A DNA stretch of 64,000 nt from Peribacillus sp. Bi96 (GCF_918698115.1 NZ_CAKKLV010000014.1:62001-126000), one strand, 5' to 3'; counted from the stretch's first letter, positions 18,571-27,197 are shown. Translations and numbers: made by a program. The notes: generated by a model from the letters alone, not told the origin.

Positions 18571-18855
18571 ATGAATTCAACATCCAGAATTCACTTTTTT
18601 AGTTACAAAAGTGCCTTTCTATTTTTTAGCTTTATTCTTGTTTTTAATTTTATCTTTAACACAGTAATGAATGCCTTTGAGATAGATAAACGATTTTCAC
18701 TGTACTTAGGAAATACCTTTGCCATAAGCGCAGGTTTGACGATGGTTGTTTGTTTGGTTGAAGGTAAGTTTAAAAACAAGAAACAAGCGTCACTATTATT
18801 CTTGTCATTACTAGCAGTAAGCGCAATGGTTTGTTATGCCATTATTTATGTGTAA
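18571..18855 (+). CDS. small three-helix membrane protein in the PTS operon, unknown
   Basis: 94 residues from an ATG behind GGGAGGA. Three hydrophobic segments are visible (about residues 12-34, 42-62 and 72-93) with a short basic loop (KFKNKKQ) between the second and third. I do not recognise a family. Its position between EIIC and the GH4 gene, with tight spacing on both sides, says it is co-expressed with the PTS. It may be an accessory subunit or an unrelated insertion. Confidence 0.65.
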   Translation: MNSTSRIHFFSYKSAFLFFSFILVFNFIFNTVMNAFEIDKRFSLYLGNTFAISAGLTMVVCLVEGKFKNKKQASLLFLSLLAVSAMVCYAIIYV

Positions 18856-18904
18856 TTGGCTAAAATGTTATTAAAAATATGCTTACTTATGAGGTGTTAG
18901 GAAA

Positions 18905-20236
18905 ATGGAAAAGAAGAAAGGGCTAAAAATCGCCACAATTGGTGGTGGCTCTAGTTATACACCAGAATTAATAGAAGGTTTCATTAAACGTTTTGATGAG
19001 TTGCCTATTAGTGAACTTTGGTTAGTGGATATCGAAGCAGGAAAAGAAAAACTGGAGATTGTAGGAACCTTAGCAAGGAGAATGGTAGAAAAAGCAGGGA
19101 TTCCAATGGAAATTCATCTTACATTAGATCGCCGTCAAGCCTTGAAAAATGCGGATTTTGTCACAACGCAAATGAGAGTCGGTTTACTTGATGCACGGGT
19201 CAAAGACGAGCGGATCCCGTTGGAATTAGGATTAATTGGTCAAGAAACGAATGGTGCGGGTGGATTGTCTAAGGCATTACGAACAATCCCCATTCTGTTG
19301 GAAATTGCAGAAGAAATGCAAGAGCTTTGCCCTGATGCATGGTTAATTAACTTCACAAACCCCGCTGGCATGATAACGGAAGCTCTTCTCCGGTACAGTA
19401 AGCATAAAAAAGTCATTGGGGTATGCAACGTCCCATTCAATATGCATATGTCCATTTCTAACATGTTGGGTGTTGAAATGAAGAGAGTACACATAGATTT
19501 CGCTGGGTTAAATCATATGGTATTCGGGATACATGTGTTCGTTGATGATCAAGAAGTAACAGATAAAGTGCTTGATATGCTTGGTGACCCGGAAATACAG
19601 ATGACGATGAAGAATATTGCTCCTCTAGCTTGGAACAGAAGGTTTTTGAAATCATTAGGGGTGGTTCCTTGTCCATACCATCGCTACTATTACAAAACAA
19701 AAATGATTTTAGAAGAAGAGCTGGAAGCATTCAAATCAGGGAAAACCAGAGCTGAAATTGTGAAAAGATTAGAAGAAGGTTTGTTCGACCTATACAAAGA
19801 TGAAAACCTGGACATCAAGCCTCCACAATTAGAGCAGCGTGGTGGAGCTTACTATAGCGATGCAGCATGTAATGTCATTTCTTCTATTTATAATGATAAA
19901 AAGGACATTCAAGTGTTAAATGTACAAAATAAAGGATCGCTTACTGAAATTGATTATGATTCAGCAGTCGAAGTAAGCTGTATTGTCACCAAAAATGGTC
20001 CAATTCCGATGACAATGGGTAAATTACCCGTCCAAGTGCATGGCTTGATTCAACAAATTAAATCATTCGAAAGAATAGGAGCAGAAGCAGCTGTTACAGG
20101 TTCTTATGATAAAGCGTTGTTAGCTTTAACGATTAACCCGCTTATCCCAAGTGATGATCTGGCGGAATTGGTTTTACAAAGACTGTTAAAAGCACATGAA
20201 GAATATTTACCAAAGTTCTTCAATAAAAATGCGTGA
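18905..20236 (+). CDS. GH4 family 6-phospho-beta-glycosidase (ChbF/LicH type)
   Basis: A 443-residue GH4 enzyme, which uses NAD+ and Mn2+ in a redox-elimination mechanism on 6-phospho-glycosides. GGGSSYTP (residues 13-20) binds NAD; GQETNG (112-117), CNVP with metal ligand Cys174, and GLNH with His204 are all present. E. coli ChbF of this family splits chitobiose-6-phosphate and is paired with the same PTS type. Here it shares an operon with MurQ and MupG, so its substrate may be a GlcNAc- or MurNAc-containing phospho-disaccharide. Confidence 0.92.
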   Translation: MEKKKGLKIATIGGGSSYTPELIEGFIKRFDELPISELWLVDIEAGKEKLEIVGTLARRMVEKAGIPMEIHLTLDRRQALKNADFVTTQMRVGLLDARVKDERIPLELGLIGQETNGAGGLSKALRTIPILLEIAEEMQELCPDAWLINFTNPAGMITEALLRYSKHKKVIGVCNVPFNMHMSISNMLGVEMKRVHIDFAGLNHMVFGIHVFVDDQEVTDKVLDMLGDPEIQMTMKNIAPLAWNRRFLKSLGVVPCPYHRYYYKTKMILEEELEAFKSGKTRAEIVKRLEEGLFDLYKDENLDIKPPQLEQRGGAYYSDAACNVISSIYNDKKDIQVLNVQNKGSLTEIDYDSAVEVSCIVTKNGPIPMTMGKLPVQVHGLIQQIKSFERIGAEAAVTGSYDKALLALTINPLIPSDDLAELVLQRLLKAHEEYLPKFFNKNA

Positions 20237-20319
20237 ATGATTTTCAAGCATTAATATGGAATACAGCTTTTTAATGAAAGATTACTTCAAAATCGAACAT
20301 CAATAGGAGTGTAAATGAT

Positions 20320-20649
20320 ATGTCAATGGAAATGAACAATAACGAAATGGAAATTTTTGAAATAATATCACATAGTGGAAATGCGAGAGGATTAGCATTT
20401 GAAGCATTGTCAGAAGCGGAAGAATTCAATTTTGAAAAAGCAGATGAACTTATTAAACAGGCTCAGGATGAATTAAACTTGGCCCATAAGACTCAAACCA
20501 AGCTTATTCAAGCAGAATTGAATGGAGCTCCCAGTGAAAAGACTTTATTAATGATTCATGCTCAGGATCACTTGATGACGGCAATGAGTGAACAAAAACT
20601 AATTGAACATATGATTCGGATTGTAAAAAAGCTAGCCCCACAACAGTAA
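20320..20649 (+). CDS. PTS lactose/cellobiose/chitobiose-type EIIA
   Basis: A 109-residue helical EIIA. The active-site region MIHAQDHLMTAM places the phosphorylated His80, with Asp83 as the usual metal ligand at the trimer interface. It carries phosphate from HPr to EIIB. GGAGTG precedes the ATG. In the 83-base gap upstream an 18-base stretch (20286-20303) repeats half of the palindrome at 6831-6860. Confidence 0.92.
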   Translation: MSMEMNNNEMEIFEIISHSGNARGLAFEALSEAEEFNFEKADELIKQAQDELNLAHKTQTKLIQAELNGAPSEKTLLMIHAQDHLMTAMSEQKLIEHMIRIVKKLAPQQ

Positions 20650-20673
20650 TAAAAACAAAGAGGTGATTAAACA

Positions 20674-21759
20674 ATGGGCAAACTAGGTATTTCCATCTAT
20701 CCAGAGCATTCCACCGTTGAAAAAGACATGGAATACATTGCATTGGCACACAAATACGGATTCAAAAAGATTTTTACATGCTTGCTTTCAGTCGAAGGTG
20801 ATAAAGAGAAGATTTTAAAAGAATTTAAAGAAACGATTTTATTTGCCAATCAATTGAATATGGAAGTGATGGTCGATATTTCGCCTCGAGTATTTGGGGC
20901 TTTAGGCATTTCTTATAATGACTTATCATTTTTTGCAGAGTTAGGTGCGTATGGAATCAGACTTGATATGGGCTTTACTGGGAATGAAGAGTCGATTATG
21001 ACACATAATCCATATGGCCTTAAAATTGAGATAAACATGAGCAATGCAACAAAATATTTAGAAAACATCATGGATTACAAACCTAATAAAGAAAACTTGG
21101 TCGGATCACATAACTTCTATCCTCATCGCTATGCAGGGTTGAGCTATCCTCATTTTATAAAATGCTGTGAGTCTTTCAAAAAGCATAATATCCGCACGGG
21201 GGCATTCGTAAGCTCACAAGCAGCAACATATGGACCTTGGCCTATAACGGAAGGATTATGTACATTAGAAATGCACAGGGAATTGCCCATTACGACACAA
21301 GCGAAGCACTTGTTTGCGACAGGATTAATAGATGATGTAATTATTGCAAATGCCTACGCATCTGAACAAGAATTGAAACAGCTTAGCATGCTAAACAGTG
21401 GTCTGTTAGCATTTAATGTAAATCTACACGAAACCATTACTGATTTAGAGAAAAAGATCGTCTTGGAAGAATTTCATTTTTACCGTGGAGATGTATCCGA
21501 TTATCTTATTCGCTCGACTCAATCACGCGTGAAGTATAAAAACGAAGATTTTAAACCAACATTTACGCCAGATATTAGACGTGGTGATATTTTAATTGAA
21601 AATGAGCTCTATGGGCAATATAAAGGTGAATTGCAAATTGCATTGAAAGATATGAAGAACTCAGGGAAAACGAATGTAGTTGGCAGATTAGCAGAAGAGG
21701 AAGTTTTTCTGCTAGATTATTTGGAGCCATGGGGAAAATTCCAATTCAATATGAATTAG
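20674..21759 (+). CDS. mupG: MupG-type 6-phospho-N-acetylmuramidase (GH170, DUF871)
   Basis: A 361-residue DUF871 protein. It starts GKLGISIYPEHSTVEKDMEY, a TIM-barrel opening of this family, with VMVDISPRVFGALGIS, GIRLDMGFTG, SHNFYPHRYAGLSY and a C-terminal beta-domain (about 250-360). S. aureus MupG of this family cleaves MurNAc-6-phosphate-GlcNAc in the cytoplasm. Here it lies 24 bases behind EIIA and upstream of a sugar kinase, which fits: PTS makes the phospho-disaccharide, MupG splits it, MurQ takes the MurNAc-6-phosphate. Confidence 0.88.
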   Translation: MGKLGISIYPEHSTVEKDMEYIALAHKYGFKKIFTCLLSVEGDKEKILKEFKETILFANQLNMEVMVDISPRVFGALGISYNDLSFFAELGAYGIRLDMGFTGNEESIMTHNPYGLKIEINMSNATKYLENIMDYKPNKENLVGSHNFYPHRYAGLSYPHFIKCCESFKKHNIRTGAFVSSQAATYGPWPITEGLCTLEMHRELPITTQAKHLFATGLIDDVIIANAYASEQELKQLSMLNSGLLAFNVNLHETITDLEKKIVLEEFHFYRGDVSDYLIRSTQSRVKYKNEDFKPTFTPDIRRGDILIENELYGQYKGELQIALKDMKNSGKTNVVGRLAEEEVFLLDYLEPWGKFQFNMN

Positions 21760-21825
21760 AATCTTCAAAGGGAAAGGGGCAGGAAGATTAACATTCCTCC
21801 CTTTTTTCATGAATAGGAGAATGAT

Positions 21826-22719
21826 ATGAGTTATATTATCGGTGTTGACGGTGGTGGCACGAAAACCGAAGCAGTTGCTTATGATTTGGGTGGTCATAAA
21901 ATAAGTGAAGGCAAAGCGGGATATGGAAATTTGCTTATAAATGAAAAACAAGCCATTGCTAACATCATTTCTGCAATAGAACAATGCTTGGCCCCTATTA
22001 AAGGAAAGTGTCACTACATTTGCTTAGGATTAGCTGGGTTTGGAGGAGTAGAAAATTCAGAGGGGATAGAAAATGCATTAAGAATGGCATTTAATACCCC
22101 ATTTACCATTGTAAATGACGGAATTATCGCTCATGCTGCATTACTAAAAGGCAAAGATGGCATTTTGACCATTTCCGGAACAGGTTCTGTAAGTATTGGC
22201 ATCCATAATGGAACCGAGAAGATGGCTGGTGGCTGGGGACATATACTTGGAGATGAAGGAAGCGGCTATTGGATTGCCATGCAGGCTTTTATAAAAATGA
22301 CCAAGGAAGAAGATGAAGGATTGAATTATAGCCACTTAACTAAGTCATTCCTTAAAAAACTAGGCTATCACAGTGTAGTAGAACTGAAGAAATTCATTTA
22401 TTCTTCAACGAAAGCCCAGATTGCAGCTTTTGTTCCTCTGATTGTCCAACATGCAGATACTGGCGATGATTTCTCGCAAAATATTCTTAGAAAAGCAGGT
22501 TATCACCTTTCTAAAAATACCCTTGATGTTTGCAGGAAGTTAAAGTTTAGTGAACATGTTACAATTGCAATAAAAGGTAGCATTTTGACTAATATCCCAT
22601 TAGTGCAAAGCTCTTTTATTCATCATATTCAACTTGAAAAACCGGACGTAAAACTTGTTATAGAAGACGTATCGTCCACTTTAGGTTGCTATTACATAGC
22701 ATTGAAGCATTTAAGGTAA
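21826..22719 (+). CDS. BadF/BadG-type kinase, probable GlcNAc/MurNAc kinase
   Basis: A 297-residue ASKHA-fold kinase. GVDGGGTKTEAV (residues 6-17) is the phosphate-1 loop, TIVNDGIIAHAALL holds the catalytic Asp region, and TISGTGSVSIGIHNG plus GGWGHILGDEGSGYWIA bind ATP and sugar. This matches N-acetylglucosamine kinases and MurK. In this operon it would phosphorylate the free GlcNAc released by MupG. GGAGA stands before the ATG. Confidence 0.88.
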   Translation: MSYIIGVDGGGTKTEAVAYDLGGHKISEGKAGYGNLLINEKQAIANIISAIEQCLAPIKGKCHYICLGLAGFGGVENSEGIENALRMAFNTPFTIVNDGIIAHAALLKGKDGILTISGTGSVSIGIHNGTEKMAGGWGHILGDEGSGYWIAMQAFIKMTKEEDEGLNYSHLTKSFLKKLGYHSVVELKKFIYSSTKAQIAAFVPLIVQHADTGDDFSQNILRKAGYHLSKNTLDVCRKLKFSEHVTIAIKGSILTNIPLVQSSFIHHIQLEKPDVKLVIEDVSSTLGCYYIALKHLR

Positions 22720-22743
22720 TTAAAGATCAAGGGAGCCAATAAT

Positions 22744-23619
22744 ATGCACGTTGAAAATGTCTTATTAAAAATAGAAAGTTTATTAAATCAATTGCCTAAA
22801 TCTGAAAGAAAAATTGCCCAATATATCTTAGAAAATCCTAAAGATACAATAAGGATGACGATACATGAATTAGCTGCTCAAGCCAACGCCAGCAGTTCGG
22901 CTGTAACAAGATTTTGTCGTTCCATAAAAGTTAACAGTTTTTCAGAATTAAAGGTATCTTTATCATCTCTTACTTCGCAACCAGAGAAAAAAGGATTCTA
23001 TGACATTGAACCTAATGAAACGATTGCTTCAATTAAAAATAAAATAGTTTCTAACTCTGTCCAAGCTATACAAGAAACAGCACATTATCTAGATGAAGCC
23101 GTGCTAGACAATATAGTTGAAACCATGAGAAATGCAGATGTCATTTATGTCTATGGATTAGGAGCTTCATGGCTCATTGCTGAAGATATTACACAGAAAT
23201 GGTTGCGATTAGGAAAGATTGTAAGTGCCAATCAAGACCCGCATGTTACGGCCACGGCGCTTGCTTCATCATCGAAGAATACCGTTTTTTTCTGCATTTC
23301 TAATAGTGGCGAAACGGAAGAAGTTCTGCAACTTGTTGATATTGCAAAAGCATATGGGATTAAAACAATTGGATTATCGCGCTTGGGGAACAATGGATTA
23401 ACTAAAAAAGTCGATATGTCTTTACATCATGTACGTGCACCAGAGGCTAAGTTTCGAAGCGCAGCAACAAGTTCGCTGTTTGCACAATTTCTAACCGTCA
23501 GTATTATTTTCTATGCGTATGTATCAAAATACTATAATGAAAATAAAAGTGGAATTGAACGTTCAAGGGAATCTGTATTAAAATTCACAAAAAGAAATCT
23601 AGATACTTCTGATAAGTGA
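22744..23619 (+). CDS. murR: RpiR family regulator, MurR-like
   Basis: A 291-residue regulator: N-terminal RpiR helix-turn-helix (LPKSERKIAQYILENP, TIHELAAQANASSSAVTRFC) and a C-terminal SIS sugar-phosphate domain with VIYVYGLGASWLIAEDI and FFCISNSGETEEVLQLVDIA. MurR proteins sense MurNAc-6-phosphate and control murQ operons. It is co-transcribed with the operon (24 bases after the kinase gene), so feedback through its effector is likely. Assignment to MurR rests on context. Confidence 0.85.
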   Translation: MHVENVLLKIESLLNQLPKSERKIAQYILENPKDTIRMTIHELAAQANASSSAVTRFCRSIKVNSFSELKVSLSSLTSQPEKKGFYDIEPNETIASIKNKIVSNSVQAIQETAHYLDEAVLDNIVETMRNADVIYVYGLGASWLIAEDITQKWLRLGKIVSANQDPHVTATALASSSKNTVFFCISNSGETEEVLQLVDIAKAYGIKTIGLSRLGNNGLTKKVDMSLHHVRAPEAKFRSAATSSLFAQFLTVSIIFYAYVSKYYNENKSGIERSRESVLKFTKRNLDTSDK

Positions 23620-23723
23620 GATCTAATCTGCAGGAATTATTTATCGTGAGTTTTTTACTTGAGATGTCCCCAATCTGGATGCCAATCAAATTGACATCAC
23701 GATGAAAGGAAGATGTACGCTAG

Positions 23724-24452
23724 ATGATCCAAAAGAATATTCCGCTTCCGATTTATTATCAACTTGAAGAGACGATTAAACAATCGATTCAAAATCATGA
23801 AATAGTGCCAGGAGAAATGATCCCTTCAGAAAGAGAATACACTGAAAAATATCAAATAAGCAGAATGACGGTGAGACAAGCCATTTCTAATCTTGTGAAT
23901 GATGGCTATTTATACAGGCAGCGCGGAAAAGGAACATTCGTTTCCCACCAAAAACTCGACCAACCCCTACAAGGATTAACAAGCTTTTCAGAGGATATGC
24001 GTTTAAGAGGACTTGAACCAAGTTCACGTGTAATCAGTTTTACAGAGGTCAAAGCTGATCAGGATCTTGCGGCAAAGCTTGAGGTTGAAGCGGGAACAAC
24101 TATTTTCGAGCTAAAACGTATAAGGCTTGCTGATCGGTTGCCGATGGCATATGAAAAGCTATATATTTCAAAAGAACTTGCCTACGGTCTCACGGAAGAA
24201 ATAGCTGCAACCTCCATATATAGCTATGTAGAAAAAACGTTTGGCCTAAAAATCCAGCATGGCAGACAGGTGATAGAAGCCTCCATTGCTCAAAAAAGGG
24301 AGGCGGAAATGCTCGAGATTGCAGAGGGTTCCCCGGTAATGCTAATTGAACGAAGAAGCACCCTTGATACAAAAAAGCCACTTGAGGTTGTCAGATCCGT
24401 TTACCGTGCAGATCGATATAAACTAACAATTAATTTGGACCGATTATCATAA
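23724..24452 (+). CDS. GntR/HutC family regulator, NagR-like
   Basis: A 242-residue GntR protein: winged helix (IPLPIYYQLEETIKQSIQ, SEREYTEKYQISRMTVRQAI, DGYLYRQRGKGTFV) followed by a UTRA domain from about residue 85 (LRGLEPSSRVISF, FELKRIRLADRLPMAYEKLY, VEVVRSVYRADRYKL-like end). This is the layout of NagR (YvoA), which senses GlcNAc-6-phosphate. It fits at the end of an operon that yields GlcNAc-6-phosphate. It lies 104 bases behind murR and may have its own promoter. Confidence 0.85.
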   Translation: MIQKNIPLPIYYQLEETIKQSIQNHEIVPGEMIPSEREYTEKYQISRMTVRQAISNLVNDGYLYRQRGKGTFVSHQKLDQPLQGLTSFSEDMRLRGLEPSSRVISFTEVKADQDLAAKLEVEAGTTIFELKRIRLADRLPMAYEKLYISKELAYGLTEEIAATSIYSYVEKTFGLKIQHGRQVIEASIAQKREAEMLEIAEGSPVMLIERRSTLDTKKPLEVVRSVYRADRYKLTINLDRLS

Positions 24453-24575
24453 TTAGCAAAACGAATTAATAATTGACTAATATTTTTTCTGAAGCTAATA
24501 AAAATCGTTGGTAATAAAGAAAGTTACAATAATTTGTAAAGTGATATACATGAATGCTGGAAAACAAAGATTATC

Positions 24576-24608
24576 AAGGCGATTCCTTAGCAAGGAGAAT
24601 CGCCTTTT
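24576..24608 (+). terminator. terminator after the GntR gene
   Basis: Stem AAGGCGATTC (24576-24585) with GAATCGCCTT (24597-24606), extended inside by CCTT/AAGG, followed by TTTT. It ends the murQ-to-GntR transcription unit. Confidence 0.75.
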
Positions 24609-24814
24609 CGTGTGACAGGCATGTTCAGCAATTAGTTGGGGCAATTCGATTATGGATACTAGCTGATGTTGATGCCATTGATCAGCCTCAAGCAATATCG
24701 TCATTCGATGTTCAAAACTCCTTAAAATTATGGACTACGATTAGGGAGCAAGCAAGGTGCATCATAAAACCCCTTATACTGCAGTTCTTGAGATATAGTT
24801 GATCTAATGGAACT

Positions 24815-24850
24815 AAAAGCTCCTCGAATCAATTGATTCGAGGAGCTTTT
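24815..24850. terminator. strong hairpin, bidirectional terminator
   Basis: Perfect self-complementary 36-base sequence (left arm AAAAGCTCCTCGAATC, centre AATT), flanked by A and T runs. No gene ends directly before it on either strand, so it may be a remnant of a lost gene. Confidence 0.6.
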
Positions 24851-24959
24851 TAAAGCGATAATATCAAACTCAGCAGTAATGGCATTTAATATTTACTAGC
24901 TGCTCAAACATTGAGAAAGAGGAATTACAATTTACAAAGATGAATTCCTTGAATAAAAA

Positions 24960-25033
24960 AGGTGACCGCCCGCGGAAAGCGAGTGCCTGGAGTGGAAGAC
25001 AAACTCCATTATTATCGAGTTTGTCTACTGTCT
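24960..25033. repeat. dispersed GC-rich repeat plus 37-base hairpin unit (left copy)
   Basis: 24962-24996 (with CCGCCCGCGGAAAGCG) is like the degenerate intergenic repeat common in Bacillus genomes. 24997-25033 is a hairpin with AGACAAACTC and GAGTTTGTCT arms, ending ACTGTCT. Its reverse complement resembles the unit at 26023-26059, so two inverted copies bracket the pentapeptide gene. Confidence 0.6.
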
Positions 25034-25138
25034 GAATAATCATAATGATGATTGTTTTTATATGGTATTATTCTTGTAGAGGAACACATCTCAAGATAAG
25101 TATTTAAAAGGAATTTTTCATTAAAGGATGTGTAAGTA

Positions 25139-25987
25139 TTGTCTAGTCAATTGAATAATGACAATATTCAAAATGAATTTAGTGCAGACTGTAAAAAATG
25201 TTTTGGTTTGTGCTGTGTAGCTTTGCCTTATGCAAAATCAGCGGATTTTGCTCTTAATAAAGATGGAGGGACTCCTTGCAAAAACTTGCAATCAGATTAT
25301 CGTTGTGGGATTCATAAAAATCTCAGAGTGAAAGGTTATCGAGGTTGTACTGTATATGAGTGCTTTGGGGCAGGTCAAAAGGTTTCGCAAGTGACATATC
25401 AAGGAAATGATTGGCGAAATAACCCAGCATCAGCAAAGGGAATATTCGATGTATTTCCAATTATGCAACAACTTCACGAGATGCTTTGTTACTTAAATGA
25501 AGCACTAAACTTAGAAGAAGCTCAACCTATATATAAAGAATTGCAGGATGCATTGACGGAAACTGAACAACTCACTTTTCTAAATCCAAAATCTATCATG
25601 GAACTAAATGTACCGGCTCATAGAGCTATTGTTAATGATTTACTTCTACAAACAAGTGAATTAGTACGTGTAAAAGTTAAGAAAAACAAAAGTCAAAGAA
25701 AAAAAAGCAAAATAAATAGGGGAAGTGACCTTATCGGTGCTAATTTAAGAGGTGCTGACCTTAAAGGAACCGATTTAAGAGGTGCTTTACTCATAGCCTG
25801 TAACCTTAGAGAATCTGACATGAGAGTGACTGACCTAATTGGTGCAGACTTGAGAGATGCTGATTTACGTGGAGCTAACCTCATGGGAAGTATCTTTCTC
25901 ACTCAAGCACAAGTAAACTCGGCTAAGGGCGATTTGACTACTAAATTGCCACCTTCTTTAAGTATTCCTGAACATTGGTTTACTTAA
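25139..25987 (+). CDS. pentapeptide repeat protein with N-terminal cysteine cluster
   Basis: 282 residues, TTG start behind AAAGGATG. The first 80 residues hold a cysteine-rich region (DCKKCFGLCC, then PCKNLQSDYRCGIH and GCTVYECFG) that looks like a metal-binding YkgJ-type CxxC module. A linker rich in Lys follows (about 180-195). Residues about 200-255 are pentapeptide repeats of the A(D/N)LRG type (GANLRGADLKGTDLRGALL), which fold as a right-handed beta-helix. The function is unknown; some pentapeptide proteins mimic DNA or bind gyrase, but nothing here shows that. Flanked by inverted hairpin repeats. Confidence 0.8.
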   Translation: MSSQLNNDNIQNEFSADCKKCFGLCCVALPYAKSADFALNKDGGTPCKNLQSDYRCGIHKNLRVKGYRGCTVYECFGAGQKVSQVTYQGNDWRNNPASAKGIFDVFPIMQQLHEMLCYLNEALNLEEAQPIYKELQDALTETEQLTFLNPKSIMELNVPAHRAIVNDLLLQTSELVRVKVKKNKSQRKKSKINRGSDLIGANLRGADLKGTDLRGALLIACNLRESDMRVTDLIGADLRDADLRGANLMGSIFLTQAQVNSAKGDLTTKLPPSLSIPEHWFT

Positions 25988-26022
25988 ATTTGTAATAATC
26001 TATTTTAATAATTAATTAAATT

Positions 26023-26059
26023 AGACTGTAGACAAACTCAATTTTCAAAAAGTTTGTCT
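26023..26059. repeat. 37-base hairpin repeat unit (right copy)
   Basis: Begins AGACTGTAGACAAACTC and ends AGTTTGTCT, inverted relative to 24997-25033. Lies 36 bases behind the pentapeptide stop codon and may also act as its terminator. Confidence 0.6.
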
Positions 26060-26218
26060 AGAGCTTGAACCTCGGACTATTAAAAGGAAACCCATCTAGT
26101 TTGCTCCTATCATTCTTCCCTCAGTTAGAAGCTTCCAGAATAATGAAACCAGTAAAGTGAATGAAGTTCATATTGTACAATACCTCTGCCTCCCAAATAA
26201 GCAGTTTTCCAATTCTTA

Positions 26219-26896
26219 CTATGTTAAAATTACTCCTTTAAGAACTTCATCCCAAATGGCATGATCATCAGGGTTTTGACGTGGAACCTGTACTAAACAA
26301 ATCCCATTCAAACCCCAGTTCACTTCTTTTACTCCCTGTAAACCATCAAGGGGCTCCATTATCAGGATATTTATTTTCCCCTTTGTTATTTGAGACAAGA
26401 TAGATTGTAATTCAACGACTTCATCATCATTCGCCTTTCCCCATTCGTATCTTATGAATAAAATAGATTGACTTTGAGTAATATGCGTAAAAAATCTCTC
26501 TATCCGTTGCTTCAATTTTTCTTTATAAGAGGGATATTGAACAATCCAATCTTGATTGGGAATCCTAGGGAAATCATGGACGGAATCTATATGATAATAG
26601 CTATCATGAATGAAATGTGCTTTGGCCGGTTCAGTACCTCCCTGCTCAAAGACAGTATTTCCTTCATCAACAAAATGTGCCAGTATCTCTTTTTCAACCA
26701 TATTTCCTAACTCCATATAGCCCTCAAATCTATTTTTTAACAATTTATTTACATCGGAGAGAAAGGGGGATTGAACCCAATCAAATGGAAAGGAATTCTT
26801 TCTCAAATTATGACGTTTTGTGTGTAGTGCAGGGCCACACCAAGAACCTAAACTAGCTACAAGGTCATATGATCCCTGTATTTCTCGTAAATTCAT
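26219..26896 (-). CDS. DUF1796 family putative papain-like cysteine peptidase
   Basis: 225 residues. The N-terminal signature DLVASLGSWCGPALHTKRHN followed by RKNSFPFDWVQSP matches DUF1796, in which a Cys (here Cys20) is the proposed nucleophile of a papain-like fold; His, Asp or Asn partners may lie in HFIHDSYYHIDSVHDFP or further on. No signal peptide. GGTGGGGG stands before the ATG. It is a lone minus-strand gene; physiological role unknown. Confidence 0.75.
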   Translation of the reverse strand: MNLREIQGSYDLVASLGSWCGPALHTKRHNLRKNSFPFDWVQSPFLSDVNKLLKNRFEGYMELGNMVEKEILAHFVDEGNTVFEQGGTEPAKAHFIHDSYYHIDSVHDFPRIPNQDWIVQYPSYKEKLKQRIERFFTHITQSQSILFIRYEWGKANDDEVVELQSILSQITKGKINILIMEPLDGLQGVKEVNWGLNGICLVQVPRQNPDDHAIWDEVLKGVILT

Positions 26897-27197
26897 ATTA
26901 TTATTACCCCCACCTAATTTTTCTATATTTTACGCGTGCAAGCCTCCATTCGATTGGATAAGAGAGTAATTATTTGATGAATGTTTTCAAGCAAAAATGG
27001 TGAAAGTGGGATTTTTTTAGAATTTCACTAACTTTTCTTCCTAACTGGGTAGGTTAGTTGTTGAACATTAATTGAACACGTATGAAAAGAAATGATTATT
27101 TGTGCAGAGATAAAATGAAATAAAGAGGACGGATGTTTAATAATAGATAGTCATTTCGAATACAATCTAGGAGGCGAATCATATAAGGAGGGGAACT

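Larger units (their letters stand above)
24609..25138. other. gene-poor stretch with repeats
   Basis: About 530 bases without a supportable gene. One plus-strand frame of 82 codons (24554-24802) runs through the terminator and has no family likeness. A 36-base hairpin and a dispersed GC-rich repeat with a 37-base hairpin unit lie here and are listed separately. The last 100 bases form the leader of the pentapeptide gene. Confidence 0.4.

Noticed and set aside
15667..24452. Cellobiose or beta-glucoside utilisation operon as the primary call
   Set aside because: The PTS and GH4 alone would allow it, but MurQ, MupG, the BadF-type kinase, MurR and the adjacent AnmK and DigH-type genes make an amino-sugar substrate much more likely.
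24554..24802. 82-codon plus-strand frame behind the GntR gene
   Set aside because: It contains the terminator hairpin and has no recognisable protein pattern or ribosome binding site.
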